From Pseudomonas sp. ERMR1:02 (lineage in GTDB: Bacteria; Pseudomonadota; Gammaproteobacteria; Pseudomonadales; Pseudomonadaceae), in the NCBI RefSeq assembly GCF_002277815.1, contig NZ_NKJI01000005.1, forward strand, positions 310,001 through 374,000: a stretch of DNA of 64,000 nt. The letters are read 5' to 3'. The notes beneath the pieces are model-generated. The model saw nothing but the letters and a program-made list of their open reading frames with translations, had not been told where the DNA came from and made no database searches. The position numbers and the translations under genes were made by a program. Below are positions 1 to 8,505 of this stretch, piece after piece. Numbering within the stretch: position 1 is the first letter of the stretch; each line of letters starts with the position of its first letter.

Positions 1-1278
1 TGTGCTCAGGCGTTTGAGCAATGCTTCACGAAGCCCCAGCAAATAAGCGGACACCCGCAGCGGCCACTGCGCCGGGCGTAGTTCCAGCCCCTTGAGCAGC
101 GCCGGCAGCAGGCACACAGCGGACAAGTAGGCACCGAGTAGACCGGCGGCGGAGAACACCGCGATCTGGGTCAGCGCCGGGAACGGGGTCCAGGCCAGCG
201 CCAGGTAGCCGATGGCGCTGGTGATCAGGCTCAGGGTCAGGCCCGGCAAAGTCAGACGCAGGGCAGGCCAGCTGTGCCAGGGTTTCAGGCTCCAGCTCTT
301 GGACAGGTAATGCAGCGGGTAGTCGACGGCGACGCCGATCAGGCTCGAACCCAGCACCAGGGTCATCACATGCAGGTGGCCGAACAGCGCCACGCAGGCC
401 ACTGCGCCGAAGAGCATGCCTACCAGTACCGGGACGAAGGCCAGCAATACGCGCCAACGACGGAAGGCCAGCAACAGCAGCAACAGAATCCCGGCCGTGG
501 CACCGCCGCCGACCCAGGTCATCTCTCGGGTGGCTTGCTTCTGACCATTGGCGGCATACAGCAGGCCGCTGGCCGCCAGCAGTTGCACGCCTGACTCGGC
601 GGCTTCCTCGCGGCTGTGCTGGAGCAGATTGGCCACCTGCAGCGGCAGGTTCATGTCGAACGCGTTGCCAGTGGTCCGCGCGCGCAGCAATACCCAGCTT
701 TTGCCATCGGCGTCAGCGATCAATGCGCCGCTGCCGATGTCCAGTTGCACCGATCCATGTTGCGGCTGACTGTTCTGGATACGTCCGGTCAGGCCCAGCC
801 AATCATCCTGACTGGATACAAGGCTGAAACCGGTGAAAGGATCGAACAGTGCTTGCACCCGTTGCTGGATGAAGGCGTCAGGATGCTCGATCAGTTGCTT
901 TCGATCTTCGGCCGAGAGCATCGCCAGGCGACCTTGCAACAGTTGCGTGCGCAGCGCCGGCAAGTCGGCTTGCAAGTTCCACTGGACCTTTTCGAACAGG
1001 TCGCTGGCTTGCCATTGATCGCCCAGCTTCTGCGCCATGGCAATGGCTTGTTCGCGATCTCTATGACCCACCAGCACCAGCATTTCACGGTTGAGCGGCT
1101 CTTGCATGCGTTGTTCGGCGCGCAGTTCCAGAGCGTCCGGCGCGGTGCCGGGCACCAGTTCCATCAGGTTGGCCGACAGCGGTGCGCCGTCGCGCCATTG
1201 CCAGCCGGCGAGCGCCAGCACTGCCAGCAGCAGGATCAGGAACAGCCGCGGCAGCATCCGCTCACTCGGCAAAGTCAT
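1..1278 (-). CDS. MMPL/RND-family exporter of the aryl-polyene cluster (partial, 3' end outside window)
   Basis: The reverse strand is open from an ATG at 1278 to the window edge (426 codons, no stop). It starts with a membrane segment (LFLILLLAVLALAGW), then about 200 periplasmic residues, then closely spaced hydrophobic helices with LGSSLIGVAVDYPLHYL, the VDY motif typical of the RND/MMPL transmembrane core. The family exports lipids or polyene precursors across the inner membrane. The start lies inside the 3' end of the LolA-like gene, so the two are probably translated together. Following a LolA-like carrier in an APE cluster, it probably moves the aryl-polyene lipid outward. It is cut off by the window, not broken. 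Confidence 0.85.
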   Translation of the reverse strand, partial: MTLPSERMLPRLFLILLLAVLALAGWQWRDGAPLSANLMELVPGTAPDALELRAEQRMQEPLNREMLVLVGHRDREQAIAMAQKLGDQWQASDLFEKVQWNLQADLPALRTQLLQGRLAMLSAEDRKQLIEHPDAFIQQRVQALFDPFTGFSLVSSQDDWLGLTGRIQNSQPQHGSVQLDIGSGALIADADGKSWVLLRARTTGNAFDMNLPLQVANLLQHSREEAAESGVQLLAASGLLYAANGQKQATREMTWVGGGATAGILLLLLLAFRRWRVLLAFVPVLVGMLFGAVACVALFGHLHVMTLVLGSSLIGVAVDYPLHYLSKSWSLKPWHSWPALRLTLPGLTLSLITSAIGYLALAWTPFPALTQIAVFSAAGLLGAYLSAVCLLPALLKGLELRPAQWPLRVSAYLLGLREALLKRLST

Positions 1279-1975
1279 GTTGCTCCGCGTCGCTTAACGG
1301 TTGAGCGCTGGTACTGTCCTGCATGCGCAGCAGGGTGCTGTCGCCCTGGGTTTCCAGCAGCTCGATGCTGTGCACCAGTTCTCCACCGGTGATGTTGATC
1401 TGATTGAATACTTGCTTGAGCAGCATCGAGCGTGGCACCAGCGTCAGCTTCCAGTTCTGTGCGTCGCCGCTCAGCGCTAGCTCGAAATCCCGTTGCAGCC
1501 CACTGCTGTCGCCTTGCAGCACGGCGAGGAACAAGCGGTTCTGCTCGGCGCCGGCGCTCTTGCCCGGCAGCATCTGCCAACCACTGGCGTCGCGTCGGGC
1601 AATGCCCTTGGCGGTGATGCGGTAATCCTGCTGCAAAGGTGTTTTCAACAGCCAAAGCAAGCCGTGGTTTTTCGCCAGGACGAAGGTGCCTTTACTGGTC
1701 AGCGGCTGCGGCAGGGCGCGCAAGTGTTTTTCCTGGACGAAATTGCCGTGGATCACCTCGGGCTTGGCCAGTTGGTCGCTGAGCTGTTGCAGATCGAACG
1801 CCTGCGCCAGACCCGGAATGCCCAATAAAACACAGAACACTGTAGGAGCGAGCTTGCTCGCGAAAAACCTGAGAACGCCACGGGGTGTCAGGTGCCCAGC
1901 GTCATCGTTAACGACCATCGCGACGGTGCGACGATTCGACAGGCTCGCTCCTACAGGGGACCGGGTGAAAGTCAT
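1262..1975 (-). CDS. LolA-like outer-membrane lipoprotein carrier of the APE cluster, signal peptide interrupted by a repeat
   Basis: A 237-residue frame whose body (LQQLSDQLAKPEVIHGNFVQ, then LPQPLTSKGTFVLAKNHG) is LolA-like. LolA proteins are periplasmic carriers of lipidated cargo; here the cargo is presumably the aryl-polyene lipid. The start at 1975 overlaps the thioesterase stop as ATGA, the cluster's usual coupling. Odd: codons about 8-45 are encoded by a 115-bp palindromic repeat (1841-1955) that keeps the frame open and separates the ATG from the hydrophobic core FCVLLGIPGLAQA. The charged n-region next to that core (RFFASKLAPT) comes from the repeat. Initiation inside the repeat, or at a GTG just after it, is possible. 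Confidence 0.8.
   Translation of the reverse strand: MTFTRSPVGASLSNRRTVAMVVNDDAGHLTPRGVLRFFASKLAPTVFCVLLGIPGLAQAFDLQQLSDQLAKPEVIHGNFVQEKHLRALPQPLTSKGTFVLAKNHGLLWLLKTPLQQDYRITAKGIARRDASGWQMLPGKSAGAEQNRLFLAVLQGDSSGLQRDFELALSGDAQNWKLTLVPRSMLLKQVFNQINITGGELVHSIELLETQGDSTLLRMQDSTSAQPLSDAEQHDFAE
1841..1955. repeat. Long palindromic REP/BIME-like element inside the LolA-like gene
   Basis: The outer arms TGTAGGAGCGAGCTTGCTCG and CGACAGGCTCGCTCCTACA are nearly reverse complementary. The interior carries ATCGTTAACGACCATCGCGA, a core shared (on either strand) with the elements at 21149-21250 and 49617-49716. It lies within the coding frame of the neighbouring gene rather than between genes. Confidence 0.85.
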
Positions 1976-2397
1976 GGGAGGGCCCTTTCGACAGCGTCGG
2001 TGAAGACTTTCGGTGATGCCAGTTGCATCTCGCGATTGCTCATGTCGACAGCGACCTGCACGGAAACGGCTCGGGTCAATCGCTCACCGGTTTGCAGATC
2101 GCTGATCAGGTAGTTGATCTTCAGACGGTTCTCCCACTCCACCAGATTGGCGCGCACGTTGAGCTTCTGACCAAACACCGCGCCGCGCACGTAGCGCAGT
2201 TGCAGGTCGATCACCGGCCAAGCGTAGCCAGACTCGGACATGGCGCTGTAGTTGTGGCCGATTTTGTCCAGCAACGCGCAGCGGGCGACTTCCAGGTATT
2301 TGACGTAATGGCCGTGCCAGACGACGTTCATGCTATCGACGTCAAAGAACGGCACGAGGATTTCCGTATCGACGTGGAGCACTCCCTTGCTACGCAT
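1972..2397 (-). CDS. Hotdog-fold acyl-CoA thioesterase (4HBT family)
   Basis: A 141-residue protein starting at ATG 2397, chosen because homologous sequence begins at VDTEILVPFFDVDSMNVVWHG. A longer frame to 2538 would lie inside the ammonia-lyase gene. The FxDVDSMNVVWHGHYVKYLE block is the 4HBT/YbgC signature, with the catalytic Asp in DVD and the conserved VWHG-Y motif. In APE clusters this enzyme probably releases or edits the acyl chain on the carrier protein. It overlaps the ammonia-lyase stop by 8 bases and the LolA-like start by 4, so it is translationally coupled on both sides. The substrate is inferred from context only. Confidence 0.88.
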   Translation of the reverse strand: MRSKGVLHVDTEILVPFFDVDSMNVVWHGHYVKYLEVARCALLDKIGHNYSAMSESGYAWPVIDLQLRYVRGAVFGQKLNVRANLVEWENRLKINYLISDLQTGERLTRAVSVQVAVDMSNREMQLASPKVFTDAVERALP

Positions 2398-3934
2398 GCA
2401 GCCTCCAGTGCTGTTCGGCGATTCGTTGCAGGCACAGGCGCAATTCGCCTTCCAGAGCGCGGTCTTCGATGACTGGCGGGAAGTCCTTGGCCAGCTCGAT
2501 GTGCATGGCGGCCAGGGCCGGTGGCAACGGGCGAGCATCTTCGGCCTGACCCCGCAGCCAGACGCCCTGATTGGCGGCCAACAGCGTGGCGGCGGCGACC
2601 TGTTCGGTCAGCTCCAGCACGCGGATCGCATCGCGGGCGGCGATGGTGCCCATGCTCACCTTGTCCTGGTTGTGGCATTCGGTGGAACGCGAAAACACGC
2701 TGGCCGGCATGGTGTTTTTCAACGCTTCGGCGGTCCAGGCACTGGCGCCGATCTGCACCGCCTTGAAGCCGTGATTGAGCATCGCCCGGTCGGCCGTGGC
2801 GCCGGATAAATTGCTCGGCAAGCCGTGGTTGTAGCGTTCGTCCACCAACAGCGCGAGCTGGCGATCCAGCAGATCGGCGACGTTGGCCACCAGGTTTTTC
2901 AGGCTGTCCATGGCGAAGGCGATATGGCCGCCATAGAAGTGCCCGCCGTGCAGCACTCGCTCGGCCTCGGCGTCGATGATCGGGTTATCGTTGGCGCTGT
3001 TGAGTTCGATCTCGATGAACGAGCGCAGCCAGTTCAGGCTGTCGGCCAGTACGCCGAGTACGTGGGGCGCACAACGCAGGGAATAGCGGTCCTGCAGGCG
3101 ATGCAACGGCGCGGTCGGCGCGTCGATCGCCAGATCCTTGCGCAACCACGCGGCGACTTGCATCTGTCCCGGATGGGGTTTGGTGGCGAACAGACGCTCG
3201 TCGAAGTGCTCCGGATTGCCTTGTAGGGCGACCACGTTCAACGCGGTGATGCGGGTGGCCAGTTGCAGCAAATAATCGGCGCGGGCGTAGGCCAGGCAGG
3301 CGAGGCCGGTCATCACCGCAGTGCCGTTCATCAGCGCCAATGCTTCTTTCGGGCGCAGCACCAGCGGCGTCCAGCCGAGTTCGCGATGCACATCGGCGGC
3401 CTGACGGCGTTCGCCACGCCAGATCACTTCGCGTTCGCCGGACAGGGTCGCGGCGACATAGGACAAAGGCGTCAGATCGCCGCTGGCGCCTACCGAGCCT
3501 TCTTCCGGAATCAGCGGCAGGATGTCGTGCTCAAGAAACGCTTGCAGGCGCTCCAGCAGTTCCACACGCACCCCGGAAACACCGTGGCACAGCGACTGCA
3601 ACCGCGCCGCCAGCACTGCACGAGTGGCCTGGGCGTCGAGCAGTTTGCCCAGACCGCAGCCGTGGAACGTGTACAGATGACGCGGCAGCGCCTCGACGTG
3701 ATGCAGCGGCACCGCCACCACGCAGGAATCGCCGTAACCGGTGGTTACGCCATAGATCACGCCTTCCTTGTCCAACAGGGAGTCCAGGAATCGCGCGCCC
3801 TTGGCGATGCGTTCGCGGTACGCGGGGTCGCTCTGCAACTGCGTCGGCGCCTGGCGGTTGGCCAGGGCCAGCACGTCTTCGATGCGCAAAGGGAGTTCGC
3901 CGAAGGTTACCGGCTCAAGCGTTGGCGTCGTCAT
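2390..3934 (-). CDS. HAL/PAL/TAL-family aromatic amino acid ammonia-lyase of the APE cluster
   Basis: 514 residues, normal length for the family. A150-S151-G152 in SVGASGDLTPLSYVA forms the MIO electrophile, Y61 in VIYGVTTGYGD is the catalytic tyrosine, and NSANDNP is the conserved Asn-rich loop. The enzyme deaminates an aromatic amino acid to a cinnamate-type acid, the aryl starter of the polyene. The substrate-selectivity pair at F90-H91 (TFHGCG) matches neither His-Leu of tyrosine lyases nor Phe-Leu of phenylalanine lyases, and keeps the His seen in histidine lyases, so the substrate is uncertain. The 5' end overlaps the upstream acyltransferase by 20 bases. Its place inside an APE operon argues against a role in histidine use (hutH). 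Confidence 0.9.
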   Translation of the reverse strand: MTTPTLEPVTFGELPLRIEDVLALANRQAPTQLQSDPAYRERIAKGARFLDSLLDKEGVIYGVTTGYGDSCVVAVPLHHVEALPRHLYTFHGCGLGKLLDAQATRAVLAARLQSLCHGVSGVRVELLERLQAFLEHDILPLIPEEGSVGASGDLTPLSYVAATLSGEREVIWRGERRQAADVHRELGWTPLVLRPKEALALMNGTAVMTGLACLAYARADYLLQLATRITALNVVALQGNPEHFDERLFATKPHPGQMQVAAWLRKDLAIDAPTAPLHRLQDRYSLRCAPHVLGVLADSLNWLRSFIEIELNSANDNPIIDAEAERVLHGGHFYGGHIAFAMDSLKNLVANVADLLDRQLALLVDERYNHGLPSNLSGATADRAMLNHGFKAVQIGASAWTAEALKNTMPASVFSRSTECHNQDKVSMGTIAARDAIRVLELTEQVAAATLLAANQGVWLRGQAEDARPLPPALAAMHIELAKDFPPVIEDRALEGELRLCLQRIAEQHWRLHA

Positions 3935-4856
3935 CGGTCTTCCAGAAAGGGTAAAAGTTGAACCACTGTTGAGGCGCTTCGAGGCAATAGTGACTCAGGC
4001 GCTCGGCATAGCGGGAGGCCCACTGATGAATGACCTGCTCGCGGTCGCTGCGTTTCCAGCTGATCGCCTGCGCGAACGGTTCCAGGGTCAATCGATAATC
4101 GCCGTCGGGTTTCTTCAGGCACAGCAGCAAGTTCACCGGGCATTTCAGCAGACCGGCCAGCAGCCATGGCCCTTGTGGAAATTTTGCCGGGTAGCCAAGG
4201 AAGTCCACGGTCACGCTGCGCCCGCCATGCAAGGGCACGCGATCGCCGGCGATTGCCAGCCACTCGCCGCGCTCCAGGCGTTCATGCAATTGCAGCATGA
4301 TCACCGGGTCCAGTTCGCTGACCTGAATCAAGCGCAAATTGGTCGCACCGGCTTCGCCCAGCAAGCGGTTGAACTGCTCGGCATGCTTGGTGTGCACCAG
4401 CACGTTCATTGTCACCTTCTCGCCGATCTCCGCCAGCGCACGGCAGACTTCCAGGTTGCCCAAGTGCGCCCCCACCAGCATCTGCCCGCGTGTGCCGCGC
4501 AACTGATTGCGCAGCAGCGCCGGGTCGATGATTTCGATCTGCTCGATGCTCAGCTTGCCGTTCCACACGTCGAGCTTGTCGAGCATGGAGTCGGCGAAGG
4601 CCATGAACTGGCCGAATACTCGCCAATGGGTCGGAATTATTTCGATTCGACCGCTCCAGTCGGCAAGCCGCTGCTGGTACTGCCAGGCACTGTGGCGGGC
4701 GCTGCGGCCAAACAGGAAAAAGTACAACACGATGCCGTACAGCAGCGGGCTCAATAGCCGGCGACCGAGGACTTTGGCACCGAACGCGGTGAGCTTCATC
4801 AGCCAGAAACTGCCGCGCTCCTCGCGGTCGGCCCAGTGTTGTTTGTCCGCGGTCAT
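3915..4856 (-). CDS. LpxL/HtrB-type lysophospholipid (lipid A) acyltransferase, APE cluster
   Basis: 313 residues from ATG 4856, which overlaps the glycosyltransferase stop as ATGA; upstream in-frame codons to 5132 would lie inside that gene. An N-terminal hydrophobic stretch (LLSPLLYGIVLYFFLFG) anchors it to the inner membrane. GAHLGNLEVCR contains the H-x4-E/D catalytic motif (HLGNLE) of the LpxL family, and GDRVPLHGGR is the second conserved block. In APE clusters it probably attaches the polyene acyl chain to a lipid or sugar acceptor. The 3' end overlaps the ammonia-lyase start. The family call is firm; the acceptor is unknown. Confidence 0.87.
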   Translation of the reverse strand: MTADKQHWADREERGSFWLMKLTAFGAKVLGRRLLSPLLYGIVLYFFLFGRSARHSAWQYQQRLADWSGRIEIIPTHWRVFGQFMAFADSMLDKLDVWNGKLSIEQIEIIDPALLRNQLRGTRGQMLVGAHLGNLEVCRALAEIGEKVTMNVLVHTKHAEQFNRLLGEAGATNLRLIQVSELDPVIMLQLHERLERGEWLAIAGDRVPLHGGRSVTVDFLGYPAKFPQGPWLLAGLLKCPVNLLLCLKKPDGDYRLTLEPFAQAISWKRSDREQVIHQWASRYAERLSHYCLEAPQQWFNFYPFWKTDDDANA

Positions 4857-5587
4857 GCTCGCCACCGCCGCCAGAGGATCACGGGCGAGCGCAGCAACAT
4901 GCCGAAGAACAACCGGGTGTGCATGCTTGAAATCAACACGTTGTCGTGGAACATCCGGAAATGCGAAACACCGTCCAGGGGGTAATGGACTTTGGTCTGC
5001 AACCATTGCATCGGCTGATTGCGCCAGGCCAGGCGTACCAGAATGTCCGAGTCGAAATCCATACGCTTGCCGATTTTCGCAGTGTCGATCAATGCCAGAA
5101 CCGGCGGCAACGGATAGACACGGAAGCCGCACATGGAATCGCGAATCTGCAACGACAGGGTGTTGATCCAGACCATGACGTGAGTCAGGTAGCGTGCGTA
5201 CAAGCGACCTTTGGGCACGCTGGCGTCGTATTGCGGATAACCGCAGATCACGGCGTCAGGATGCGCGCGCGAGTGTTCGATGAAGACCCGAACGTCTTGC
5301 AGGTCATGTTGGCCGTCGGCGTCCACCTGCAATGCGTGGCTGAAGCCCAGGCGCGCGGCTTCACGCAGACCGGTCATCACCGCTGCGCCTTTGCCCTGAT
5401 TGGCGGCGAGGCGGATCAGATGAACCTTGTCGCGCCGGGCCAATTGATCCAGAACCGCAGCGCAGGATTTATCGCTGGCGTCGTCCACCAGAATGCACGG
5501 CAGGTGACTGGCGAGCAGCGCGTCGACCACGGTGGTGATCGCGGTTTCGTGGTTGTAGACCGGGATGACGGCGCAGGGGTTATGCAT
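4853..5587 (-). CDS. Glycosyltransferase family 2 of the APE cluster
   Basis: 244 residues with a GT-A fold. VIPVYNHETAITTVVDALL is the N-terminal nucleotide-sugar binding strand, CILVDDASDKSC gives the first Asp pair, and LQVDADGQHD holds the DxD-type metal site. It probably adds a sugar or a polyprenyl-linked group to the aryl-polyene head. It ends 4 bases inside the LpxL-type gene. Upstream it is separated from the ligase/dehydratase gene by a 163-base spacer filled by a palindromic repeat, the only sizeable gap in the cluster. Confidence 0.88.
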   Translation of the reverse strand: MHNPCAVIPVYNHETAITTVVDALLASHLPCILVDDASDKSCAAVLDQLARRDKVHLIRLAANQGKGAAVMTGLREAARLGFSHALQVDADGQHDLQDVRVFIEHSRAHPDAVICGYPQYDASVPKGRLYARYLTHVMVWINTLSLQIRDSMCGFRVYPLPPVLALIDTAKIGKRMDFDSDILVRLAWRNQPMQWLQTKVHYPLDGVSHFRMFHDNVLISSMHTRLFFGMLLRSPVILWRRWRA

Positions 5588-5607
5588 ATCGGCTCACATC
5601 TCGCCCA

Positions 5608-5738
5608 TGTAGCAGCTGGCGAAGCCTGCGTCCGGCCGCGAAGCGGTCGTAAACCAGTGTTTGAGGTCTTTCAGAATAGTTGTGGTGATCCGGATGCGAG
5701 CGCTTCGCGTTCGAACGCAGCCTTCGGCAGCTGCTACA
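5608..5738. repeat. Palindromic intergenic repeat (TGTAGCAGCTG family)
   Basis: TGTAGCAGCTGGCGAAGCCT at the left end is matched by the reverse complement of AGCCTTCGGCAGCTGCTACA at the right, with an inner pair near the GAAGCGGTCGT and CGAACGCAG segments. The same family occurs at 35052-35180. It fills the spacer between the glycosyltransferase and ligase/dehydratase genes and could form a strong hairpin in the operon mRNA. Confidence 0.8.
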
Positions 5739-5750
5739 GGGAATCGCAGA

Positions 5751-7427
5751 TTATCCATGGGCCACCTCCAGTAGAATCCGCCCGCTGGAGCAGGTGGCGG
5801 TTTCATTGCGATAGGCGAAATACAGTTTGCTGCGGGTCGGGTCGAAGCGCAGGTGCAGCTGGACTTCATCCCCCGGACGCACCAGTTGCTGGAACTTCAG
5901 CACTTCCATGCCGGCGAATTTTGCCGGCAGGTTCATCAATTGCTGGCCCAGGTTCAGCGCCCACTCTACTTGCACCACCCCCGGTAGCACCGGCGCCTGG
6001 GGGAAATGGCCGCTGAAATAGGCCAGGTCCGGTGGCACCGCGAGTTGCAGGCTCCATTCGCCTTCGACTTCGACTTGTTCCAGCACTTGCGGCGCCTTGG
6101 GGCGCGGCGCCAGCAGCAGGGTTTCGACCTCGGCCTGGGGCAGTTTTCCTTGAGCGTTCAGCGGCAGCTGTCGCAGCAAACGCCAGCGCCGAGGCAGGGC
6201 CAGGGCTTCGCAATGTTGGCTCAGGTGTTGGCGCAAGGCCTGAGTGAGGTCGCGCCGGCCCAGATTACGCAAGGCGTGCAACCCGCTTCGTTCAGCACCA
6301 GCAACGCCCCCAGTGAGGCACGGTTTTCCTGAACCACACCAAGCCGAGCTTCAGCGACCCAATCGTGGGCCATCAAAGCCTGCTCCAGCATCGGTAGTGA
6401 GATACGTTTTTCTTCGAGTTTGACGATCCGGTCCAGCCGTCCGAGCAGTTCAAAACGGCCATCAGGTGCGATTCGCGCAGCATCGGCGGTGTGTTCGACA
6501 TGGCGGGCGGGCAAGTAGGGCGAGGTGATGAGCAGCGCGCCGTCATTGTCCTGTTGCAGTACAACATCAGCGAAGGGCTGCCAGAGATCGTGACCCTGAC
6601 GCCAGGCAATGCCGCCGGTTTCCGAGCTGCCGAAAATTTCGGTCGGCCATTGATGCAGGCGTTCGTGCAGGCTCTGCGCCGCCTCGGCTGGTAATGCACC
6701 ACCGGAAGAAAATACCCGACGTACCGCGCTCAAGGCTGGCCAGTCGAGGTTGTCACCCATCCGTTTGAGCAGCGCCGGGCTGGCGACCCAGGCGAAGGCC
6801 GGATGTTCGCGGCTGGCGCGTTGCATATCTTCCGGAAAGGCCAGTTGCTTGCGCATGAAAGGGCGTCCGGCGCACAGCGGCCACAGTACTCGAAACAGCA
6901 GTCCATAAATGTGTTGGGTGGCGACGCTGCCAATAATGCACGCCGGGCCCAGGTCGGCGCCCCACAGCTGTTCCAGGCTTCGACTTCATTGACCAGTTGG
7001 CGCAGGCTTTTTTCGATGCGCTTGGGTTCGCCGCTGGAGCCGGAGGTGCACAGGATCAGGAGCAGCGATCCAGATCCAGTGCCGCAGCGGCCAGTGGCGG
7101 ATGCTGGAAATCAACCAGATGGGCGTCGTCGGGCTGATCGGTCAGCCACAGGTCTACTTCATTCGACCACCGTTGGCGGGTCTGAGGTTGCAGGTCGGCC
7201 GGCAACAAAACGCTGACCCCGGCACGCCAGGCGCCGAATAGGGCAATCGCCAGTTCCCCGGCGTCCTCAAGATGCACGGCGATGCGCTGCACACCCTGGG
7301 CTTGCAGGCCGGCGGCCAGGCTCAGGGCATGTACACATAGCAGCGCGTGATCCAGCGCCGGTTCGGCCGTTACGCCCCGCTCCGGCTCAGCCTTGAGCAG
7401 CAGGTGCTCAAGTTTTATCCAATTCAT
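5751..7427 (-). CDS. AMP-dependent acyl ligase fused to a FabZ/FabA-like dehydratase domain (three frameshifts in this sequence)
   Basis: The protein is readable only by changing frame three times. The N-terminal part runs from ATG 7427 (MNWIKLEHLLLK). The ATP-binding loop LCTSGSSGEPKR sits in the second frame. The next part (GPACIIGSVATQHIYG, FGSSETGGIAWR, LGRLDRIVKLEEKRISL) follows in a third, and the C-terminal ligase tail plus hotdog dehydratase domain (DLAYFSGHFPQAPVLPGVVQ) in a fourth segment. Breaks are near 7063, 6979 and 6279, and each is repaired by adding one base, giving about 559 residues. The ligase activates the aryl acid for loading on the carrier protein and the hotdog domain dehydrates the growing polyene. 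Single-base losses elsewhere in the window suggest sequence error, although three in one gene could mean true decay. Confidence 0.8.
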
Positions 7428-7969
7428 GGGCGGCCTCGTACCCGTTGTCGTATGAGCCATTCAATGGCAAACATAAGACCTATCAATCCGTAGGAAATCA
7501 GGCCGGTGTACAACATCCACCAGCTTAGCGGCGCCCAAAGCGTCAGGGCGGCAGCGCACAAACCGTTGCAGAGAAAAAACACACTCCAGGCGATGGTCAC
7601 CTGGCGGGTGTAGCGAATTCCCTCGGCCGGCAGGTGCGGTTCACGCAGACGGGCCAGGCGTTCAACCATAGGTGGGCCATAAATCAGGCTCACCCCGAAC
7701 AGCACCAGCATGAAACCGCTGATCAATACCGGGTACCAGCGCAGCAGCGCCGGGCTGTCGACCAGCGCCAGCAACAGGCAGAACGCGATAGCTACAGTTG
7801 CCATCCACAGACTGCCTGGTCGCCGGCGGCCCGTCAGCGCCCGCGCCAGCCACAGGCTGCCCAGTAGCAGACCGAACTGCCACGGCGCGAAATGTTCCAT
7901 GCCGAAATACACCGCGAAGGGGTACAGCAGGCCCACCAGCAGCAGGCCGAGGCCAATCAGTCGGCTCAT
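7424..7969 (-). CDS. Inner-membrane protein of the APE cluster (COG4648-like)
   Basis: 181 residues with about six hydrophobic helices (for example LGLLLVGLLYPFAVYFG, ATVAIAFCLLLALV, VLISGFMLVLFGVSLIYG, LISYGLIGLMFAIEWLI). The family is found beside acyl carrier proteins and AMP-ligases in aryl-polyene and xanthomonadin-type clusters; its biochemical role is not established. ATG 7969 overlaps the acyl carrier protein stop as ATGA, and its own stop overlaps the ligase start the same way, so it sits in the coupled chain. Confidence 0.8.
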   Translation of the reverse strand: MSRLIGLGLLLVGLLYPFAVYFGMEHFAPWQFGLLLGSLWLARALTGRRRPGSLWMATVAIAFCLLLALVDSPALLRWYPVLISGFMLVLFGVSLIYGPPMVERLARLREPHLPAEGIRYTRQVTIAWSVFFLCNGLCAAALTLWAPLSWWMLYTGLISYGLIGLMFAIEWLIRQRVRGRP

Positions 7970-8220
7970 GTGGCCGGTTGAACCAGACGGTAGACCGCTT
8001 CGACCACGTCACTGACGGTACGCACCGATTTGAATTCCTCGGCGGCGATTTTCTTGCCGGTCTGACGTTTGATGTGATCGATCAGGTCGACCGCATCAAT
8101 GCTGTCGATTTCCAGATCCTGATACAGGTTGGATTCGAGGCTCACCCGCTCGGGGGCCAGCTCGAACAGCTCGACCAAGGCATCGCGCAGTGTGTTGAAA
8201 ATGTCGTCACGAGTTTGCAT
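7966..8220 (-). CDS. Acyl carrier protein (APE cluster, second copy)
   Basis: 84 residues. DLEIDSIDAVDLIDHIKRQTG carries the phosphopantetheine serine in the D-S-I motif, followed by the usual acidic helix. It carries the aryl-polyene intermediate as a thioester. It lies 9 bases downstream of the other carrier protein, in the same direction. The two differ in sequence (DSIDAVDL here, DSVDALEL in the other), so they are probably not interchangeable. Confidence 0.93.
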   Translation of the reverse strand: MQTRDDIFNTLRDALVELFELAPERVSLESNLYQDLEIDSIDAVDLIDHIKRQTGKKIAAEEFKSVRTVSDVVEAVYRLVQPAT

Positions 8221-8229
8221 GGTCCGGTC

Positions 8230-8505
8230 TCAAGCTGCCTGTTTTGCAGTGACGAACGCCGCAAGGCTCGCCACGTTGCTGAAGTGATTACGGGTGTCCT
8301 TGGCGTCGGCGTCGATTTTGAAGCCATACTTTTTCTGAATCGCCAGGCCGAGCTCCAGGGCGTCCACCGAGTCCAGGCCCAGGCCTTCGCCAAATAGTGT
8401 CTGTTGATCGCCGATGTCTTCGGCACTGATGTCTTCGAGGCCGAGGGCTTCGATGATCAATTCTTTGATGTCCCGGTGCAGGCTATCGGTGTTCAGATCG
8501 CTCAT
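8230..8505 (-). CDS. Acyl carrier protein (APE cluster, first copy)
   Basis: 91 residues. GEGLGLDSVDALELGLAIQKKYG holds the phosphopantetheine attachment serine. The frame starts 23 bases inside the 3' end of the acyltransferase gene. Two adjacent carrier proteins are normal for aryl-polyene clusters. One may hold the starter and the other the growing chain, but that is inference. Confidence 0.93.
   Translation of the reverse strand: MSDLNTDSLHRDIKELIIEALGLEDISAEDIGDQQTLFGEGLGLDSVDALELGLAIQKKYGFKIDADAKDTRNHFSNVASLAAFVTAKQAA

Noticed and set aside
2390..3934. Possible hutH (histidine use) call for the ammonia-lyase
   Set aside because: No hut genes are nearby, the selectivity pair differs, and it lies inside a coupled aryl-polyene operon.
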